Shown here piece after piece: positions 42,679 through 52,274 of a stretch of 64,000 nucleotides of DNA. The DNA is taken from assembly GCA_016721015.1 (NCBI GenBank), contig JADKJL010000013.1, positions 1 through 64,000 on the forward strand. Direction: 5' to 3'. A program made the position numbers and the translations under genes. A model generated the notes under the pieces. That model was given only the letters and a program-made list of their open reading frames with translations, made no database searches and was not told the origin of the DNA. Source of the stretch: Lysobacterales bacterium (lineage in GTDB: Bacteria > Pseudomonadota > Gammaproteobacteria > Xanthomonadales > Rhodanobacteraceae). Positions within the stretch are counted from its first letter, which is position 1. Each line of letters starts with the position of its first letter.

Positions 42679-43552
42679 GAGCAAGTGGAAAAGTGGCAAA
42701 CCGGCGACGGCCTCGCCGTGGAAGAAGAAGGTCGTCGAGCCCGCGCGTCCTCCGGTGCCCAGGCAAACGGCCGCGGATGTCGCCGGGCCTGAATCAAGGC
42801 CGGTGCGCCCGAGTGGCGAGATGCGTCTGTATGGATTGAACGCCTGCCTTGCCGCTTTCGCGAGGCGACCCGAACAACTGCGCAAGGTTTATCTGCTCGA
42901 ATCACGCATCGCCGAGTTGAAGCCGGTGCTGTCCTGGTGCGCCGGGCACAAGCTGGGCTACCGGATCGTCGAGGCGACCGATCTGGACAAGCTGACTGGC
43001 TCGCGCCATCACGAAGGCATCTGTTTCGAAATGCTGCGTCCGCCGGCGTTGGGCCTTGATGAGCTGCTTCGCACGCAAGCGCCGGCACCCGCTCCATCGT
43101 TGTTGATCTGGCTTGATGGTGTCGGCAACCCGCACAATCTCGGCGCCTTGCTGCGCAGCGCCGCGCATTTCTCGGTCGCCGGCGTGATCGTGCCCGATTC
43201 CTCCACGCTGGATCTTTCCGGCGCTGCCGCACGCGTTGCCGAAGGTGGCGCCGAAGCGGTGCCGATCGTTCGTGTCGATGACGCGCTGGTGGCGTTGGCG
43301 ATGTTGCGCAGCGCGGGTTACACGATCACGGCAACCGTGCCGCGTGACGGCGAGCCGCTGTACGCCACGTGTCTGGCGCCCAGGAACGTGCTGGTGTTCG
43401 GTGCCGAAGGCGAGGGCATGAGTCAGACCCTGATTGATGCCGCGGATCGCAGGCTGAGCATCCCCGGCAGCGGCATCGTCGACAGCCTCAATATCTCGGT
43501 CAGCGCGGCGATCGTGCTTGGCGAATATTGGCGTCAGCAACATCCTGGCTGA
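42671..43552 (+). CDS. TrmH/SpoU-family RNA methyltransferase
   Basis: 293 residues. Basic N-terminal tail (1-50), substrate-binding domain, then the SPOUT knot: WLDGVGNPHNLGALLRSA (motif 1), LVFGAEGEGMSQ (motif 2), IPGSGIVDSLNISVSAAI (motif 3). The layout resembles E. coli YfiF; the target nucleotide is unknown. Last gene of the plus-strand block. Confidence 0.92.
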   Translation: MTESKWKSGKPATASPWKKKVVEPARPPVPRQTAADVAGPESRPVRPSGEMRLYGLNACLAAFARRPEQLRKVYLLESRIAELKPVLSWCAGHKLGYRIVEATDLDKLTGSRHHEGICFEMLRPPALGLDELLRTQAPAPAPSLLIWLDGVGNPHNLGALLRSAAHFSVAGVIVPDSSTLDLSGAAARVAEGGAEAVPIVRVDDALVALAMLRSAGYTITATVPRDGEPLYATCLAPRNVLVFGAEGEGMSQTLIDAADRRLSIPGSGIVDSLNISVSAAIVLGEYWRQQHPG

Positions 43553-43683
43553 AGACTGCTGTGCCACCGGATTTTCTTGACGATCCTGCTTGCGGGATCG
43601 CCGGATGCGGGCGGCGCATGGGCTGCAATCGGCGGGCCGGAACTCGCTCGTCGGTGACCATGATGCCGCGCTGTATTTCCAGA

Positions 43684-45108
43684 TTACGGTTCGAATCCGT
43701 TGCGAAATATCGTGTCATCGGGAATCGTGCTGGCACGCCGATAGCGAAGCAGATGCACACGGCGGTGATTGAACAGGTCGTCGCCAGACGTGGCAACCAC
43801 GATAAAACTGTCCGCCGATTCGGCAATGACCCGATGGTAGCTGGCGCTGGCCAGACCGAGGGGTAGCTGGCCATTGGCGATGAATCCGCTTGCGTAGGAG
43901 CCATCGCTCAGACGCAGCGGGATCAACGTGCCGCGCGCATCGTCAACGCCAACCTGATTGGTCAGCGAGGAATAGACGATCAAGGCGACCGCATCGCCTT
44001 CCATCAATGCCGTGCCACCCGCCTTGACTTCGACGTTGCTGAATCCGACCGTGCAGCACGGGTCGACCCAGCTCGGATCGTAGCCACCTTGATCGGTGAG
44101 GCGCTGGTTGTACTCGCGACGACTGGTGCCTTGCGCGTTGGTCAAGGTCCAATCCATGTTGACGATGATGCGGCCATTTGTCTGCACGGCAAGCCCGCGC
44201 ACATCGCAGCGGATATTGCCCGGGGTTTGCGTGAAGCTGTTGATGTAGGCGACGCCGTTGTTGCCGAAATTCGGGTCGCGCTGGCCGGTGCTGAGCAGCC
44301 TCACCACGATGCAGGCACCGTCATCCGTATTGTTCAAGCCGAACGTCACCCCGCCGCCGACGAGGATGCGGCCGATCGCATCGTGGATGACGGCATTCGC
44401 GTGCGCGCGGCGTGGCGGCGGAAAGATCGTGTACGGGTTCGGGTCGACCACCTGCTTGCCAGTCCCGTTGAAGCTCGCGTCGAGTCCACACTGCGGCTGG
44501 ATTCGGGCAACGCCGATGCGGGATTCGCCGGCCCCGGAGGTGAGCGTGCCGACCATCACTTGTCTGCCGATGAAATCCTGGGTGATCGCACCCATGACGT
44601 CGTCGATCGCAGAGGGAGGCGCCAGATCAAAGAACACCTGCTGGAAGAACGTGCCATTGCAGGCGCTGTAGCCGGGCGTCCCGTCGACGAACGCGCGGAA
44701 GGCGAGGAAGTCGATATCGCTGCTGCTCGGCCTGAAACTGGTGCCAAGCGTCAGTGAGCCATCCGACGACAACGACAGACCGGCCAGATTCCACAGGAAG
44801 CGCGTGAACGGCGTGTACGCACCGGCACCCGGAGACCCCGGTGTGACCTGTCCATTTGCATCGAACCAATTGACCGCCGCGATCTGGGAAGTCCCGTCGC
44901 GCAGCTGGGTGGCGACCGCCCACTTGCCGTCGGCCAAGTGCACGGCCCACGCATCGACTGCGTCCCACTGGTAACCGTTGGCCACTGGCCATTCGTATGT
45001 GGCGATACCACCCGTTCCGAAATACGGATCAAGCACGAAGACTTGTGCCGACGCGGCAGAACTGTTCAGCACAAGGGCGAGTGCGGCGGTTCGAAGTATC
45101 GGCAGCAT
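43684..45108 (-). CDS. Secreted delta-60 repeat protein with IFRNGFEP tag
   Basis: 474 residues: signal peptide (ILRTAALALVLNSSAASA), then delta-60 repeats, a predicted beta-propeller-like series (LDPYFGTGGIA, LDASFNGTGK, RDPNFGNNGVAYI). It ends with DTIFRNGFEP, the same kind of terminus as the neighbouring gene. The repeat contents are degenerate and Cys residues occur in pairs (CC, C...C). Function unknown; probably cell-surface or secreted. It is 24 bases downstream of the second delta-60 gene, likely one operon. Confidence 0.82.
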   Translation of the reverse strand: MLPILRTAALALVLNSSAASAQVFVLDPYFGTGGIATYEWPVANGYQWDAVDAWAVHLADGKWAVATQLRDGTSQIAAVNWFDANGQVTPGSPGAGAYTPFTRFLWNLAGLSLSSDGSLTLGTSFRPSSSDIDFLAFRAFVDGTPGYSACNGTFFQQVFFDLAPPSAIDDVMGAITQDFIGRQVMVGTLTSGAGESRIGVARIQPQCGLDASFNGTGKQVVDPNPYTIFPPPRRAHANAVIHDAIGRILVGGGVTFGLNNTDDGACIVVRLLSTGQRDPNFGNNGVAYINSFTQTPGNIRCDVRGLAVQTNGRIIVNMDWTLTNAQGTSRREYNQRLTDQGGYDPSWVDPCCTVGFSNVEVKAGGTALMEGDAVALIVYSSLTNQVGVDDARGTLIPLRLSDGSYASGFIANGQLPLGLASASYHRVIAESADSFIVVATSGDDLFNHRRVHLLRYRRASTIPDDTIFRNGFEP

Positions 45109-45132
45109 GATGGCAAGCCTCGGCCGGTGGAT

Positions 45133-46551
45133 TCAGGGGGTGGGTATTTCGAAGCCATCGCGGAAGATCGTGTCCGGCAGACCGAATTCGGCCGCAACGA
45201 AATCCTGATTCGGCACCATGTTCGAGCGCGATGCTGTCCCAACCGCCCACAAGCGTGAACCGCTGATGTCGCTGGCCAGGCCGTAGACGACATCGCTGCC
45301 GCTGGATACGTCGACGATGCGTTTTCCCGCCAGCCCGAAATAGCGATCGAGCGTGCCATCCGCGTTGTAGGCAACCAGGGCGAGATCGGTCGGCGACTGG
45401 CCAGCCGCGGTTCGCGAAGATCCGCCCGCAACCAGGCGACCCCACGGCATCAGTACCAGCGAATACGCATAGTCGTCGCTTGGTCCGACCGCCGTCGACA
45501 CCACGCCGCCGACTCCAAATGCCGGATCCAGAACGCCAGACGACGTATAGCGTGCAAGCCCGAAATCCCTCTGGCCGCCTGCGGCGTAGGTCGAGCCCGC
45601 CAGCACGATGCGCCCGTCAGGTTGGCGCACCATGGCGTTGGCGATGTCTTCGCTGGTGCCCAACGCCGTGCGCGTGATGCCACCGGTGCCGAAGCTGGCA
45701 TCAGGGCTGCCATCCGTGTTCAGGCGCATGAGCAGGAATTCGCTGTGACCGGGCCCGAAGGCGTAGCCCGCCACGAGGATTTTCCCGTCGGGCTGGACGA
45801 GTACTGCCTTGGCTTCGGAATTGCCGCTGGCGGTCGCTGCGGCATTGATGTTGAGCTTGCCGCCAATGCCGAAACCAGTGTCGAGCGCGCCACTTGCGGA
45901 GTGTCGGGTCATTGCCACATGCGACGGCCCGCTTTCGTAGGTATAGCCGGCGGAAACCAGCATGCCGTCCGGCTGGATGGCGACGGCGTTGCATTGCTCG
46001 CCGGGTCCCGACGCTCCAAATGGAGTCACCGCAAACCCGGAACCGTTGAAGCTCGAATCCGGTGACCCATTGCTGGCGAAGCGGGCGACAACAAAATCGT
46101 TCGCGGTGCCCGGACTGGTGAAAATTCCGCAGCCGACATAGCGCCCGTCATCCATGCGCACCAGCGCGCGCAATGCGTCACCGAGATTGATGCTGAGATC
46201 CAGATTGGCGATGCCGCTGACGCCGAAGCTGTTGTCGAGCGATCCGTTTGGCAGCAAGCGCACGAGCACCGAATAGTTGCCTCCCGCCGAGCCGGCAAGA
46301 ACGACATTGCCGCTGGGGTCGACGACGACGGCTTGCGCAGTGTCGGCAATGCCGCTGACCGGAATCGTCACCTGGACACCGACCTGACCGGGCGCAAGTG
46401 CGGCGGCGCTGCCGCTGATCAGAAGCAGGACAATCATGCCGGCCCACCCGGTCGGAAATATTGATGGTCGTGGCTTGCCGCTCCGATGCGTCCGGGGTTT
46501 CCCGTTATTGCTCGGGGCGGGCAGGGGCTGGATGTTCCAAGGGCTGTTCAT
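45133..46551 (-). CDS. Secreted delta-60 repeat protein with IFRDGFE tag
   Basis: 472 residues. Six clear delta-60 repeats (for example NGSLDNSFGVSGIANLD, DGSPDASFGTGGITRTA, SGVLDPAFGVGGVVSTA, each preceded by PDGRIVLAG-like strands). C-terminus DTIFRDGFEIPTP. The hydrophobic segment MIVLLLISGSAAALA begins at residue 39, so either the start lies at 46437 or the protein has an unusually long n-region. Function unknown; no transporter or anchor domain is visible. Confidence 0.82.
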   Translation of the reverse strand: MNSPWNIQPLPAPSNNGKPRTHRSGKPRPSIFPTGWAGMIVLLLISGSAAALAPGQVGVQVTIPVSGIADTAQAVVVDPSGNVVLAGSAGGNYSVLVRLLPNGSLDNSFGVSGIANLDLSINLGDALRALVRMDDGRYVGCGIFTSPGTANDFVVARFASNGSPDSSFNGSGFAVTPFGASGPGEQCNAVAIQPDGMLVSAGYTYESGPSHVAMTRHSASGALDTGFGIGGKLNINAAATASGNSEAKAVLVQPDGKILVAGYAFGPGHSEFLLMRLNTDGSPDASFGTGGITRTALGTSEDIANAMVRQPDGRIVLAGSTYAAGGQRDFGLARYTSSGVLDPAFGVGGVVSTAVGPSDDYAYSLVLMPWGRLVAGGSSRTAAGQSPTDLALVAYNADGTLDRYFGLAGKRIVDVSSGSDVVYGLASDISGSRLWAVGTASRSNMVPNQDFVAAEFGLPDTIFRDGFEIPTP

Positions 46552-46756
46552 CGCTGATCTCCATCGTTGGCCGAAACGTCGTCGGCCGGGCTGGATTTCA
46601 GCAACTGTGGCAACTCCTGTCTTGACGGATTCGTGAGCAGATCCCGACGAACCCTTATGTGCCGGGGGTGGGATGTCGCGACGCCGCGAAACCTGAACAA
46701 CCTAGGCGCTGGAACGTATCGTCAGTCGCCAACCTGCGGCAAGCAATCTGAACCGA

Positions 46757-49114
46757 TCACGGCGAAGGAATCGAATTGTCGGGCGCTGCCGCCGGCAGCA
46801 GGAGATCGACATCGATGTCGAGATCGGGCGAGGACTTGAGCCCTTCCAGGCGGATCCGCTCTGCACTCGCCTCGTTGTTTTTCCCGGCTCCCTGCAGGGC
46901 CGCGATGTACAGCTCGATGGCATTGGGCTGTTGTTCCCGCCATGGCGCAAGTGCGCTCATCAAGGACAGTGCGGCGCCCGGATCATGCTGCTCGAGGCGC
47001 CAACGTCCCAACTGCAACAAGACATCATATCTGGGCGGCCAGTCGAGACCAGAAACATTGTCATCAATAAGCTTTTGCAGCGCAGCCATGGATTCCGCGA
47101 CATTGCCTTTTGCGTACTCAGCCTGCGCTTCGACAACGGGAATCATCAACGCCAGTTTCGGCGCGCCGGGGTTGGCCTCGACCAGGGCCGCAAGGGTCGA
47201 CGCTGCGCGTTCGGCAAGTTCTGCATTGCCTGCGCGCACGCCAACACGAGTCATGTCGGCGAGTACGGCCGCATCGTCGAGGTTTGATCGGGTCAATGCG
47301 AACAAGTGGTGTGCCTTGTCGAGCGCATCGCCAGCTTCGGAAAAATCGCCTCTCTGCTCAGCCACGATGCCTCGTGCCCACCACGCTTTCGCCTGCCATG
47401 CGGTGTTGCCGTGCTGTTGGCCGATCTCGAGCGCCCGCTGAATCAGGGTATCCGCGCTTTCGTATCGACCAAAGTCCGCCAGCATGCGCGCCAGATTGGT
47501 CGCCACGTGCACGGTCGTCTGCATATCGGCGAGTTCCTGGGCCAGGGTCACGGCCTGGGAGAGCATCGGGATGGCCATCAGTGCTTGCCCGGAATCGTAT
47601 TCGGCGGCGCCGAGTCCACCCAGTGCGCGAATTTCAAGATTCTTCGCACCGCATTGCCGGGCGCTGTCGATGGCTTGGCGAAAGAGTACAAAGCTGTCGT
47701 CGAACTGGCCGCGCTCGACGTCGATGATCGCCAGGTTGACCAGCACCGAAGTTTCATTGCGCTTGTTTCCGGTCGATCGGGTCAGCGGCAATGCACGATT
47801 CAGGTGAGCGCGCGCTGCATCGAGATTGCCGCGCTTTATCTCGACTGCCCCGTAGGTGGAATGCACACTGGCCAGCGCCAGCGGTCGGCTGTCGTCCGGC
47901 AACTTCCCCAACGCTTCATCGAGATATCCGGCAGCGGCATCGCCATCACCTTTGAAGTAGGCCGTCGCGCTGAGTTGCCGCAAGGCCTGCACCAGAAGGT
48001 CATCCTGTCCGCTCTTGCGCGCGACATCGGCCACGCGTGTGGCATTCTCGATGCTTGCATCCTGTTGATTCGTAATGCCTTGCGCGCTCGCCAGGCGCAA
48101 CCTTGGCCATAGCAGGCCCGGATCCTGGTCCAGGCAAATCTGGAAATATTTCATCGCGCCGGACTCGTCGCCGTGAGCCGAGGCATCCAGTCCGCGCGCA
48201 TAGGCCTCGGCCAGGAATGGATTGCGGATATCCGAACCATCCTCGGCTGCGGAAGCCAGCGGGATCAGTCCCAACCAGTGTTGAATGCGCGGAACGGCGT
48301 CGACGGCAAGTGGCGTGGGCGCGGAGCCGCGCAGGATGTCGCGGCGGTCCGGCCTGCCAGCGGAGCTGAGTTGCAGTTCGAGTTCGTAAAGTGTGCCAAT
48401 CCGGCGCAGCTCGGCGCGCACCAGATGGGTGGCGCCCAGGGATTCACGCAATGCATTCAACTGATTCGGATTGTCGCTGTCGCGCTTGCCGACGACATCC
48501 TGCACGATCTGCGAACTGATGACCTCGACCCGGCCCTGTTCCTGCAACAGGCTGCCAATCAGGCCCATCAACCCGTTGCGAGTCCAGCCAAGATCCGGTT
48601 CTCCGGTGCTGTCATTGATCGGCAAGACCGCGATGCGTGGCAGCGGGTTGTCATCATTGGCGCTCGGCGGAAGTTGTGGAATCAGGAATGCGATGGCGAT
48701 TGCGACCGTCGCGGCGAAAGCTGCCAGCCACAATGCCCGGGTTGCCCGTGGAACGCGCGTGGATTCGACCGATGCGGACTCCGGCACCTGATCCTCGTGA
48801 TCCAGCTCTGCTGCCCACTGAAGGCCGCGACCGTGAACAGTCCGGATCACTTTCTGCCGATCGCCATCATCGCCGAGTGCTCTTCGCGCCTTGCTCAACA
48901 ACTGCGAAAGGGCGGCGTCGGTTACTGGACGCTGCCCCCACAGCGCATCATTGATCTCGCGCTTCGACAGCGCTCGCTGACGATTTTCGATGAGCAGCGC
49001 AATCAGGTCGAAAACCTTGGCCTCGATTTCGACAACGCTACCGCCGCGACGAATCGCGCGCGCAGCGATGTCAACCGTGTATTCCTGGAACTGGTAGACC
49101 GAGTTGGAGCGCAT
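46757..49114 (-). CDS. Membrane-anchored winged-helix/TPR regulator
   Basis: 785 residues. N-terminal OmpR/CadC-like DNA-binding domain at about 5-105 (VFDLIALLIENRQRALSKREINDALWG, in part; AALSQLLSKARRALGDDG), one transmembrane segment near 128-150, then a FlgO/CsgG-like part (RIAVLPINDST) and many TPR repeats to the C-terminus. Such CadC-type proteins sense a periplasmic signal and control nearby genes; signal and targets unknown. ATG at 49114 preferred (GGAG 6 bases upstream) over an upstream TTG. Confidence 0.88.
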   Translation of the reverse strand: MRSNSVYQFQEYTVDIAARAIRRGGSVVEIEAKVFDLIALLIENRQRALSKREINDALWGQRPVTDAALSQLLSKARRALGDDGDRQKVIRTVHGRGLQWAAELDHEDQVPESASVESTRVPRATRALWLAAFAATVAIAIAFLIPQLPPSANDDNPLPRIAVLPINDSTGEPDLGWTRNGLMGLIGSLLQEQGRVEVISSQIVQDVVGKRDSDNPNQLNALRESLGATHLVRAELRRIGTLYELELQLSSAGRPDRRDILRGSAPTPLAVDAVPRIQHWLGLIPLASAAEDGSDIRNPFLAEAYARGLDASAHGDESGAMKYFQICLDQDPGLLWPRLRLASAQGITNQQDASIENATRVADVARKSGQDDLLVQALRQLSATAYFKGDGDAAAGYLDEALGKLPDDSRPLALASVHSTYGAVEIKRGNLDAARAHLNRALPLTRSTGNKRNETSVLVNLAIIDVERGQFDDSFVLFRQAIDSARQCGAKNLEIRALGGLGAAEYDSGQALMAIPMLSQAVTLAQELADMQTTVHVATNLARMLADFGRYESADTLIQRALEIGQQHGNTAWQAKAWWARGIVAEQRGDFSEAGDALDKAHHLFALTRSNLDDAAVLADMTRVGVRAGNAELAERAASTLAALVEANPGAPKLALMIPVVEAQAEYAKGNVAESMAALQKLIDDNVSGLDWPPRYDVLLQLGRWRLEQHDPGAALSLMSALAPWREQQPNAIELYIAALQGAGKNNEASAERIRLEGLKSSPDLDIDVDLLLPAAAPDNSIPSP

Positions 49115-49215
49115 ATGTCTCCGACCAGCCAATGCGGGGCTGACGCGATTCTAGCCGACTGCCTCGCGCCACGCACGAACGGCGACAGGTAATGCGCGCG
49201 TGTGCAAGCCACGAT

Positions 49216-52116
49216 TCATGTGTTCACGGTCAGCTCGAGGGCCGGCCTCGGCCGGGCGAAATGAAAGCCCTGACCGATGCTGCAGTCCAGCCGCCTGAGG
49301 GCATCGCACTGAACTGATGTCTCGATGCCCTCGGCAATCACTTCCATTCCAAGCGAACTGGCCAGGGCAAGAATTGCGCGTACCACCGCCGTGCTGTTGC
49401 CAGCGAGGTCAGAGCGCAAATCCGCTATGAAGGAGCGGTCGATTTTTAGCGAATGCAGGGGGAAGCGATGCAGGTAGGAAAGCGACGAGTAGCCGGTACC
49501 AAAGTCATCAAGCGAGGTGAGCACGCCAGCCTCGAGCAGACGGAGCATGGTTGTGCAAGCTTGATCCGGATTCTGCAGCAAGGCACCTTCGGTGATCTCG
49601 ATGCGTACTCTCGATGGCGCAACCTTGCAGGCATCCAGCAGTTCGAGCAGGTTTGCGGTCAATGTGGGTGAGCGGAAGTGCCGGGCGGAAACGTTGATGC
49701 CGACATAGGCCGTTGATTCGGTGAGCGCCGGTATGGCGTTGAACACCTGTTCGTAGATCTGCCAGTCAATCTGCTCGACATTGCCGGAATCTTCCGCGAT
49801 GCCCAGAAACGAGGCAGGCAACAACAATCCTCTCGAAGCATGGTTCCAGCGCAACAACGCCTCGTAGCCGAGTACGGCACCATCGGCAAGGCGGACGATC
49901 GGTTGCAGATACGGCTCGAACTCCTTGCGCGCCAAGGCGCGGCGAATATCGCTTTCCAGGTCGAGCATGTCGAGCGCCTGTTGGCGAAGCTTTTCGTCGA
50001 ACAGCTCGAAGCGCTGGCGACCATTCGCCTTGGCCCGATACATGGCGACATCGGCATCGCGCAACAGCTCCTCGGGCAACTGGTAGCGGAGATGGCCAAG
50101 CGCGATTCCGATGCTGGCCGAGGTATAGATCTCCTTGTCGTCGAGGCGGATCGGATCGACCAGTGCTTCGAGTACACGGCGCGCGACTCGCGCTGCATCC
50201 TCCGTTTCGCCAATGTCTTCGAGCAGGATCGTGAACTCGTCGCCGCCGAGACGGGCAACCGCATCCGGATTGGGCACGCATGAGGAGATGCGCCGCGCCG
50301 CTTCGATCAGCAGCTCGTCACCGAGCAAGTGGCCGACAGAATCGTTGACCACCTTGAATCGATCGAGATCGATGAACAGGATTGCGAACAGGCGCGTCGG
50401 ATCCTGCCGGAAACCCGCCAGCACCTTCGTCAGGCGGCTGAGCAGGGCGGTTCGGTTGGGCAAGCCGGTCAGGGAATCGTGGAACGCCTCGTGCTTGAGC
50501 CGGGATTCGACCTGCTCGCGAACGGTGATCTGCTGGACAAGATCATGATTGAGCCTGACCAGTGCCTCGGTGCGCTCCTCGACGCGTTGCTCCAGTTCGC
50601 TGTGGGCGAGACGCAGTCGCTCCTGGGTCTGCTTTCGTTCCATTGCGGTGGCAATATTGAAAGAGGCGAATTGCAACAAATCCTGATCCGGCAATCCGTA
50701 GGCATTCTCGGCGTCGTAGCTCTGAACGACCATGACGCCGACGGCGTGGTCATCGAATACCAGCGGGACGCCTAGCCAGCATTTCGGCAAGGTTCCGAAA
50801 ATGACCATTTCCCCGGCTTCGATCAAGGCCCTGATTTCGGTCTCGGTGGCAAGCAGGGACTGCTTGTTGCGCAGCACCCACTCGGTGATGCCGTTGGTCA
50901 TGCGGCGCGTGTTCAGCGGCAGATCCCGTTCATCGACGAAGTAGGGGAATCTCAACTCCTCGCGATTTTCGGAGATGGTGGAGATGAAGAAATTGCGGGC
51001 GTTCAGGAGTTCGGCGACGACCTCGTGAATGCCCGCATAAAAATCCTCCAGGCTGCCACGCTCGCTGGCCAGTTCGGCGATGCGGAACAGGGCGGTCTGC
51101 AGCCTTTGTGCGCGCTGCCGTTCGGCCACTTCTTCACGCAATGCGCCATTCGCGTCGCCGAGTTCAGCGGTGCGACGCAAGACTTCCGCTTCAAGTTTCG
51201 CCTGCGCCTGCCTTCGCGTCACCGCCGAAAGCGTTTGCTGGGCGACGAACGAAAGCAGGGTGCGGTCGTCTTCGCTGTAGCGCCGTGAGTCCTGGTAGCT
51301 CTGCACGACGACGGCGCCGCGCACGCGATCACCTTCGAGCATCGGCACACCCAGCCAATCGACGCATTCCGGCCCCAGACTCGGATGTGGCTTCAAATTC
51401 AGCTGTCGGCGCAGTTCGACACTGGGCCCCAGCAATGACCGGCCGCGATGCAGCACGGCAAAAGTGAGGCTGCCGGGATAGTCGCTGGCCGCCAGTTCGA
51501 GTTGCGTGTCTGTTTCCTCGCTGTCGTCGTTGTCGACGTAGTACGGAAAACGCATGACGTCACGCTCATCGTCGTAGAGGGCGACAAAAAAGCTTTTTGC
51601 GTAAGTCAGTTTGGCGACGATTCGATGCACGCGGGCGAGCAGTTCGGCAACATCGATATCGGAATAGGCAAGATCGGCGATCGCATACAGGGCCTGTTGC
51701 AAGTGTTCGCTGTTTCTTGCAGCGGTTGACTCTGCACTCAGCTCACGGATGGCCAGCAATTCGCGCAGGCGCAAGTCGAGCAAGTCGATCCAGCCGAGCT
51801 CGCGTTTATTCCATTCGCCAGGCTGGTTTCGGTCAGCCTCGACGTTGATCTGCAAGCGGACACGCCCGTCGGCGAGCTCGACGCTGATAGCGCCTTCCGA
51901 AAATGGGAAGAGCTCTGCGGCCGAACCATCGGCCTTGATCCAGTCGAGTCTTGCATCGCGGCACGGCAGCATTTCACGGGCCAGCCGTTCGACTTCATCC
52001 TTCAGGACGTCGAGATCGTCACCGCGCAACGAAAGGATCCAGGCGCAAGTGGCAGCTTCGGGGCTTGATACCCGAGGTGGCACCTGAGGACATAGCAGTC
52101 CTTTCAGCCTGTTCAT
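49216..52116 (-). CDS. GAF-GAF-GGDEF-EAL cyclic-di-GMP protein
   Basis: 966 residues. An N-terminal ~140-residue region without clear domain, two GAF sensor domains (about 165-315 and 365-515) joined by coiled coil, a diguanylate cyclase domain with intact GGDEF at 624-628 and an EAL domain with EAL at 752-754 (GYEALLRWNH) plus the later DDFGTGYSSLSYL and EGIE motifs. Both halves look catalytically competent, so it could make or break c-di-GMP. ATG chosen at MNRLKGLLC with GGGGGG upstream. Soluble, no membrane segment. Confidence 0.94.
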   Translation of the reverse strand: MNRLKGLLCPQVPPRVSSPEAATCAWILSLRGDDLDVLKDEVERLAREMLPCRDARLDWIKADGSAAELFPFSEGAISVELADGRVRLQINVEADRNQPGEWNKRELGWIDLLDLRLRELLAIRELSAESTAARNSEHLQQALYAIADLAYSDIDVAELLARVHRIVAKLTYAKSFFVALYDDERDVMRFPYYVDNDDSEETDTQLELAASDYPGSLTFAVLHRGRSLLGPSVELRRQLNLKPHPSLGPECVDWLGVPMLEGDRVRGAVVVQSYQDSRRYSEDDRTLLSFVAQQTLSAVTRRQAQAKLEAEVLRRTAELGDANGALREEVAERQRAQRLQTALFRIAELASERGSLEDFYAGIHEVVAELLNARNFFISTISENREELRFPYFVDERDLPLNTRRMTNGITEWVLRNKQSLLATETEIRALIEAGEMVIFGTLPKCWLGVPLVFDDHAVGVMVVQSYDAENAYGLPDQDLLQFASFNIATAMERKQTQERLRLAHSELEQRVEERTEALVRLNHDLVQQITVREQVESRLKHEAFHDSLTGLPNRTALLSRLTKVLAGFRQDPTRLFAILFIDLDRFKVVNDSVGHLLGDELLIEAARRISSCVPNPDAVARLGGDEFTILLEDIGETEDAARVARRVLEALVDPIRLDDKEIYTSASIGIALGHLRYQLPEELLRDADVAMYRAKANGRQRFELFDEKLRQQALDMLDLESDIRRALARKEFEPYLQPIVRLADGAVLGYEALLRWNHASRGLLLPASFLGIAEDSGNVEQIDWQIYEQVFNAIPALTESTAYVGINVSARHFRSPTLTANLLELLDACKVAPSRVRIEITEGALLQNPDQACTTMLRLLEAGVLTSLDDFGTGYSSLSYLHRFPLHSLKIDRSFIADLRSDLAGNSTAVVRAILALASSLGMEVIAEGIETSVQCDALRRLDCSIGQGFHFARPRPALELTVNT

Positions 52117-52274
52117 GTTTCCCCCCTGGGCAACCACACTAGCACTGGTTTGCCGGAGTGTCGAAGCCCAGGGAAGAAGAATTGTCACACCTGTCCGTGA
52201 GCCTGACCGCGGATGGCCGATTGTTTGAAGGTCATCCGTCGTGAACGCCGCAGATCAATCCGTCATTGGGTTGG

